A stretch of DNA of 34,842 bases, taken from an uncultured Pseudomonadota bacterium (GTDB taxonomy: Bacteria; Pseudomonadota; Gammaproteobacteria; Burkholderiales; Burkholderiaceae). Position 1 is the stretch's first letter. Each line of letters opens with the position of its first letter. Both the position numbers and the translations under genes were made by a program. The stretch lies in the NCBI GenBank assembly GCA_946480245.1, contig CAMLIZ010000035.1, positions 1-34,842 of the forward strand, in the 5' to 3' direction. The notes beneath the pieces were generated by a model. The model was not told where the DNA came from. It ran no database searches and was given only the letters and a program-made list of their open reading frames with translations. Positions 31,284-34,842 of this stretch are shown here, one piece after another.

Positions 31284-32636
31284 TCAGTGCCCTTCTGCGA
31301 GAGCGGCCTCGATGGCCAGGCCGGCGCCGAGCACCGTGTCGTCCCGATGGGAGCCATGCCACACCATCAAGCCGACGGGCCAGTCGCCCGGCTCGTGGCA
31401 GGGCAGCGACAAGGCGCAGCCGTCCAGCAGATTCACGACCGAGGGATTGCGCAGCAGCAGGGCATTTGTGGCAAAGAAGCGCTCGTCGCTGCCGATCAGC
31501 GGCTGAAGCGGCGGTGCGACGATCGGCACCGTGGGCGACAGCAGCGCGTCGATGCCGGCGATGGCACGCCCGATCTTCTCGACCCATGTGCGCCGCGCCC
31601 GAATCAGGTCGATGTAGTCGGCTGCGCCGATCATCGCGCCACGTCGGATACGCGCGGCCACACGGGGGTCATAGGCCGCTTCGGCCTGGTTCAGGCGAGC
31701 ACGATGCCAAGCCCAGCTTTCGGCCGCGGAGAACCCGCCGCCGGCCTGCAATTGGGACAGCTCAGCCAGTGGTGCGAGTTCGATCTCCTCGATGCAGGCC
31801 CCACTTGCGCGCAGGCGCTTCAGAGTGCAGTCAAAGGCGCGCGCAACGCCGGCGTCGAGCGATTCCAACATCACGCCCGTGGGCACCGCAAAGCGCAACG
31901 CATGCAACGGCCGTGCCACCAGGTTCACGCGTCGCGCCGCAAGCACCTCGTGCAGCAGCACCGCATCGCGTACCGAGCGGGTGATCGCGCAGGCTGTGTC
32001 GAGCGTGGGCGATAGCGGAACACAGCCCTCGTTAGGGGTCAGGGCCTGCGTGTTCTTGAACCCGACGAGGCCCTGCAACGCGGCCGGGATGCGGATCGAT
32101 CCGCCGGTGTCCGAACCCAGCGCCGCCCACGTCGCGCCTGTTGCCACCGACACGGCGGCGCCGCTGCTCGACCCGCCGGGGATGCGCGCAATGGCGTCCA
32201 GCTTCGCGGTGGCCGGGTTGGCGGGCGTGCCGTGGTGCGGGTTGATGCCGACGCCGGAGAAGGCGAACTCGGTCATGTTCGTATGCCCCACCAGTGCTGC
32301 GCCCGCATGGCGCAGGCGGGCGACCGCAGCAGCGTCGCGCGTCGCGGCAGCCGTGCCGGCGAGCACCCGCGAACCAGCGGTGGTGGGCTGACCCGCGACG
32401 TCGAACAGGTCCTTCACCGAGACCGCAAGGCCGGCCAGTGGCGGCAATGGCGCGCCGGCCGCCAGCATCGCGTCGATACTGGACGCCGTGGCTTTCGCCT
32501 GCGCATCAAAGCGTCGCAGGAACGTGTGCCGGTTGACGGGCGCGTCTGCCGCCTGCAGGCAGGCAGCGAGTGCATCTTGGGCGCTGAGGTGGCGGGCCTC
32601 GACGGCGGCGGTCGCGGCACAGAGGTCTGGGAGCAT
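31284..32636 (-). CDS. Amidase signature family hydrolase
   Basis: The 450-residue protein belongs to the amidase signature family, which hydrolyses amide bonds with a Ser-cisSer-Lys triad. The likely triad is K75 (AVSVKDLFDV), S156 (IPGGSSSGA) and S180 (GSDTGGSIRIPA); the spacing of the two serines, 24 residues, is as in malonamidase E2. No GatB or GatC partner is nearby and the length is below that of GatA, so a tRNA amidotransferase is unlikely; the substrate is unknown. The ATG at 32634-32636 is only about 10 bases from the -10 box of rpsB on the other strand, so its own promoter must lie within the rpsB leader. dadA begins 5 bp after its stop. Confidence 0.88.
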   Translation of the reverse strand: MLPDLCAATAAVEARHLSAQDALAACLQAADAPVNRHTFLRRFDAQAKATASSIDAMLAAGAPLPPLAGLAVSVKDLFDVAGQPTTAGSRVLAGTAAATRDAAAVARLRHAGAALVGHTNMTEFAFSGVGINPHHGTPANPATAKLDAIARIPGGSSSGAAVSVATGATWAALGSDTGGSIRIPAALQGLVGFKNTQALTPNEGCVPLSPTLDTACAITRSVRDAVLLHEVLAARRVNLVARPLHALRFAVPTGVMLESLDAGVARAFDCTLKRLRASGACIEEIELAPLAELSQLQAGGGFSAAESWAWHRARLNQAEAAYDPRVAARIRRGAMIGAADYIDLIRARRTWVEKIGRAIAGIDALLSPTVPIVAPPLQPLIGSDERFFATNALLLRNPSVVNLLDGCALSLPCHEPGDWPVGLMVWHGSHRDDTVLGAGLAIEAALAEGH

Positions 32637-32642
32637 GCAGCG

Positions 32643-32651
32643 TGCTATAAT
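32643..32651 (+). promoter_or_regulatory. Extended -10 promoter for rpsB
   Basis: TGCTATAAT fits an extended -10 element (TGn then the consensus TATAAT at 32646-32651). No convincing -35 is seen at 16-18 bp, as is common for extended -10 promoters. Initiation about 7 bases on would give a leader of roughly 220 nt before rpsB. It lies right beside the start codon of the divergent amidase. Confidence 0.6.
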
Positions 32652-32689
32652 TTTGCGGTTTATCTGATCGCTGAGGCGCTGCGACCGAG

Positions 32690-32876
32690 CCCCATTGAAA
32701 CATGGGGAACACGGGCCAGGGCGAAAAGCCAGCGTATCGGCTGAACGAAATCGCGAACCCGGCCAATCAAAGGTGTCGCAACCCGTCTAAACGCGCATGA
32801 GCATTCGATGGATGCTCATGCGCGCCACACGTGTTGCGATTCGGGCCGGATTTTAGAACCAACCTTGGAGTTCTCC
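32690..32876 (+). promoter_or_regulatory. Structured 5' leader of rpsB (possible S2 autoregulation element)
   Basis: After a small hairpin (32690-32695 with 32702-32707, 6 bp) comes a three-part nested helix. An outer 6-bp stem pairs 32759-32764 with 32844-32849. A middle 7-bp stem pairs 32776-32782 with 32833-32839. The inner 13-bp stem pairs 32792-32804 with 32812-32824 around a 7-base loop. All pairs are Watson-Crick. It ends 27 bases before the ATG, just upstream of the TTGGAG binding site (32865-32870). In E. coli ribosomal protein S2 represses its own mRNA through a leader; whether this leader is homologous is not shown. Confidence 0.55.
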
Positions 32877-33620
32877 ATGTCCGTCACCATGCGTGAAATG
32901 CTGGAAGCGGGTGTCCATTTCGGCCACCAAACCCGCTTCTGGAACCCGAAGATGGCGCCGTTCATCTACGGCCATCGCAACAAGATCCACATCATCAACC
33001 TCGAAAAGACGCTGCCGAAATTCGAGGAAGCGATGAAGTTCATCCGCCAGCTCAGCAGCCGGCGCGGCAACATCCTGATGGTGGGCACCAAGCGCCAGGC
33101 GCGCGACGTGATCGCCGCTGAAGCGCAGCGTTGCGGGATGCCCTATGTCGACCAGCGCTGGCTGGGCGGCATGCTCACCAACTTCAAGACGGTGAAGGGC
33201 TCGCTGAAGAAGCTGAAGGACATGCAGGCCCAGGTGGAGGCTGGCACCGAGCCGTCGATCAAGAAGGAAGCGCTGATGTTCCAGCGCGAGATCGCCAAGC
33301 TCGAGAAGGATATCGGCGGGATCGCCGATATGACCGCGCTGCCCGATGCGCTGTTCGTGATCGATGTGGGCTACCACAAGATTGCGATCTCCGAAGCCAA
33401 GAAGCTTGGCATTCCGGTGGTCGGCATCGTCGACTCGAACCACTCGCCCGAAGGCATCGACTACGTGATCCCGGGCAACGACGACTCGGCCAAGGCGGTT
33501 GCGCTCTATGCGCGTGCGGTGGCCGATGCAGTGCTCGAGGGCAAGGCCAACGCCACGCAGGATGTGGTGCAGGCCGCCAGCGGCGGCGACGAATTCGTCG
33601 AGGTCAGCGAGGAAGCCTGA
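32877..33620 (+). CDS. rpsB: 30S ribosomal protein S2
   Basis: The 247-residue protein of the small subunit helps S1 bind and holds the back of the 30S platform. Its sequence is a close family match: [60 protein letters not shown] and [15 protein letters not shown]. The ATG at 32877 follows TTGGAG (32865-32870) by 6 bases; an upstream in-frame ATG at 32808 lies in the inner leader hairpin and is not expected to be used. tsf follows after an intergenic terminator, the usual rpsB-tsf-pyrH order. Confidence 0.98.
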   Translation: MSVTMREMLEAGVHFGHQTRFWNPKMAPFIYGHRNKIHIINLEKTLPKFEEAMKFIRQLSSRRGNILMVGTKRQARDVIAAEAQRCGMPYVDQRWLGGMLTNFKTVKGSLKKLKDMQAQVEAGTEPSIKKEALMFQREIAKLEKDIGGIADMTALPDALFVIDVGYHKIAISEAKKLGIPVVGIVDSNHSPEGIDYVIPGNDDSAKAVALYARAVADAVLEGKANATQDVVQAASGGDEFVEVSEEA

Positions 33621-33648
33621 CACGCCGGTCCCCATGCAACCGGAACGA

Positions 33649-33671
33649 GGGGCTGATTCAGCCCCTTTTTT
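33649..33671 (+). terminator. Intrinsic terminator/attenuator between rpsB and tsf
   Basis: A 6-bp GC-rich stem (33649-33654 with 33660-33665) closes a 5-base loop and is followed by six T (33666-33671), a classic Rho-independent signal. It is 28 bases after the rpsB stop. Because tsf is normally co-transcribed with rpsB, it may be a partial terminator that sets the S2 to EF-Ts ratio. Confidence 0.75.
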
Positions 33672-33752
33672 CCAGCGAGCCTTGAAACAAATGCCGGCCG
33701 ACAACGCACTAACTGCGCTCGTGCCGGATCACCTGTAACGGAGAAACTGAAG

Positions 33753-34643
33753 ATGCCTGCAATCACCGCCAGCATGGTTGCCGAACTGCGCGCCAAGACC
33801 GACGCCCCGATGATGGAGTGCAAGAAGGCGCTCACCGAGGCCGAAGGCCAGATGGACCGCGCCGAGGAGATCCTGCGCGTCAAACTGGGCAACAAGGCCG
33901 GCAAGGCCGCCTCGCGTGTCACGGCCGAAGGCGTGGTTTCGGCGGCCGTCGACGGCACGACCGGCGCACTGATCGAGGTCAATTGCGAAACCGACTTCGT
34001 CTCCAAGAACGATGCCTTCCTGGCTTTTACGAAGGCGGCAGCGCAACTGGTGGCCGACAGCAACCCGGCCGACGTCGCCGCACTGTCGGCCTTGCCACTG
34101 TCGCAGGAGGGCTTCGGCCCCACCGTGGAAGACGTGCGCAAAGGCCTGATCGGCAAGATCGGCGAGAACATGTCGATCCGACGCTTCAAGCGCTACGCCG
34201 GTGGCGGCAAGCTCGCCTACTACCTGCACGGCACGCGTATCGGCGTGATGGTGGAGTACGAGGGTGACGACACTGCCGCCAAGGACGTGGCGATGCATGT
34301 GGCGGCGATGAAGCCGGTGGCCCTGGCCACCAGCGACGTAGCGCCTGAGTTGATCGAGAAGGAGCGCAAGATCGCCGCGGAAAAGGCCGCCGAGTCCGGC
34401 AAGCCGGCGGAGATCGCCGCCAAGATGGTCGAGGGCTCGGTCCAGAAGTTCCTCAAGGAGGTGTCGCTGCTGAACCAGCCCTTCGTGAAGAACGACAAGC
34501 AGACCGTCGAGCAGATGCTCAAGGCAGCCAACACCACGGTCAAAAGCTTCACGCTGTACGTGGTGGGGGAAGGCATCGAGAAGCGCACCGATGACTTCGC
34601 GGCAGAGGTAGCCGCGCAGGTGGCGGCTGCCAAGGGGCAGTGA
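33753..34643 (+). CDS. tsf: Translation elongation factor Ts
   Basis: The 296-residue protein is the nucleotide exchange factor of EF-Tu. The UBA-like N-terminal domain ([20 protein letters not shown]) is followed by the conserved TDFV at 80-83 in [14 protein letters not shown], whose Asp and Phe displace the Mg ion and GDP from EF-Tu. The core subdomains and the coiled-coil region ([17 protein letters not shown]) are complete. ATG at 33753 with GGAG at 33740-33743. The length is near E. coli EF-Ts (283). Confidence 0.98.
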   Translation: MPAITASMVAELRAKTDAPMMECKKALTEAEGQMDRAEEILRVKLGNKAGKAASRVTAEGVVSAAVDGTTGALIEVNCETDFVSKNDAFLAFTKAAAQLVADSNPADVAALSALPLSQEGFGPTVEDVRKGLIGKIGENMSIRRFKRYAGGGKLAYYLHGTRIGVMVEYEGDDTAAKDVAMHVAAMKPVALATSDVAPELIEKERKIAAEKAAESGKPAEIAAKMVEGSVQKFLKEVSLLNQPFVKNDKQTVEQMLKAANTTVKSFTLYVVGEGIEKRTDDFAAEVAAQVAAAKGQ

Positions 34644-34650
34644 CACCGAC

Positions 34651-34674
34651 AGGGGCGCTCACCGGCGCCCCTTT
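34651..34674 (+). terminator. Hairpin after tsf, possible weak terminator
   Basis: An 8-bp stem (34651-34658 with 34665-34672), very GC-rich, closes a 6-base loop and is followed by only two more T before AAAC. It starts 7 bases after the tsf stop and ends 35 bases before pyrH, so it may only attenuate transcription into pyrH. Confidence 0.5.
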
Positions 34675-34708
34675 AAACTTCAGCACCGACGACCACGGAG
34701 TTCCCCGC

Positions 34709-34842
34709 ATGCCGATGCACAAGCGCATCCTGCTCAAGCTGTCCGGCGAGGCCCTCATGGGCGACGACGCCTATGGCATCAATCGCGACACCATCGTGCG
34801 CATGGTGCGTGAGGTGCAGGAGGTCACGGCGATGGGCTGCGA
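34709..34842 (+). CDS. pyrH: Uridylate kinase (UMP kinase), N-terminal part only
   Basis: Only the first 44 codons lie in the window; the gene continues past its end. PyrH phosphorylates UMP to UDP with ATP and is a hexamer of the amino acid kinase fold. The start [14 protein letters not shown] carries the conserved glycine-rich ATP-binding KLSGEAL motif, followed by YGINRDTI and VQEVTAMGC as in bacterial PyrH. ATG at 34709 follows GGAG (34697-34700) by 8 bases. Its place after rpsB-tsf is the standard order, normally followed by frr. Confidence 0.95.
   Translation, partial: MPMHKRILLKLSGEALMGDDAYGINRDTIVRMVREVQEVTAMGC

Noticed and set aside
31279..31587. N-terminal extension of DadA to 546 residues
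   Set aside because: It lies within the amidase gene, and the FAD-binding motif needs the N-terminus at 31278.

Overview
The window is about 35 kb of GC-rich, densely packed chromosomal DNA with a conserved housekeeping gene order. It looks like a betaproteobacterium of the order Burkholderiales, perhaps near Comamonadaceae/Sphaerotilaceae. Supporting signs are the run ispG-hisS-YfgM-bamB-der-hfq-hflX-hflK-hflC-DUF2065-hisZ-purA-phosphoribosyltransferase-tRNA-Leu-rnr, a HisZ regulatory subunit beside HisS, lpdA followed by zapE, and an RluB with long low-complexity tails. The family placement is inference. I see no insertion sequence, prophage, integrase, CRISPR array, rRNA or large repeat, and no gene-free stretch above 300 bases.

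Layout. (1) 1-1941, + strand: the 3' end of lpdA, then zapE, overlapped by a small exported coiled-coil protein of unknown function. (2) 1948-4868: a PP2C-type phosphatase (-) divergent from a DinG/YoaA-type iron-sulfur helicase (+). (3) 4882-9451: bamD (-) divergent from rluD (+), then scpB and rluB overlapping by 4 nt. (4) 9515-17392, +: ndk, rlmN, pilW, rodZ, ispG, hisS, a YfgM-like TPR protein and bamB, with several overlapping starts and stops. (5) 17389-25910, +: der, hfq, hflX, hflK, hflC, a DUF2065 protein, hisZ, purA and a phosphoribosyltransferase. (6) 25967-28397: a perfect 14-bp hairpin lying between the + strand operon and a - strand tRNA-Leu(CAG), then rnr (+). (7) 28394-32636, -: an amidase-dadA-nnr operon whose last gene meets rnr tail to tail in a shared CTAG. 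(8) 32643-34842, +: an extended -10 promoter, a long structured leader, rpsB, an intrinsic terminator, tsf, a second hairpin and the start of pyrH.

The genes serve translation and its RNAs (rpsB, tsf, hisS, rlmN, rluB, rluD, der, hflX, hfq, rnr, tRNA-Leu), envelope assembly (bamB, bamD, YfgM-like, hflKC, rodZ, pilW), cell division and chromosome maintenance (zapE, scpB, DinG-like helicase), and nucleotide and cofactor metabolism (ndk, purA, pyrH, ispG, nnr, lpdA).

I did not find a clearly new multi-gene system. The points most worth a second look are the nested-helix leader before rpsB, an RNase R with no room for the usual N-terminal winged-helix domain, the tandem GPIPxPLQQT repeats in the RluB tail, the exported two-cysteine coiled-coil protein after zapE, and the amidase-dadA-nnr operon.
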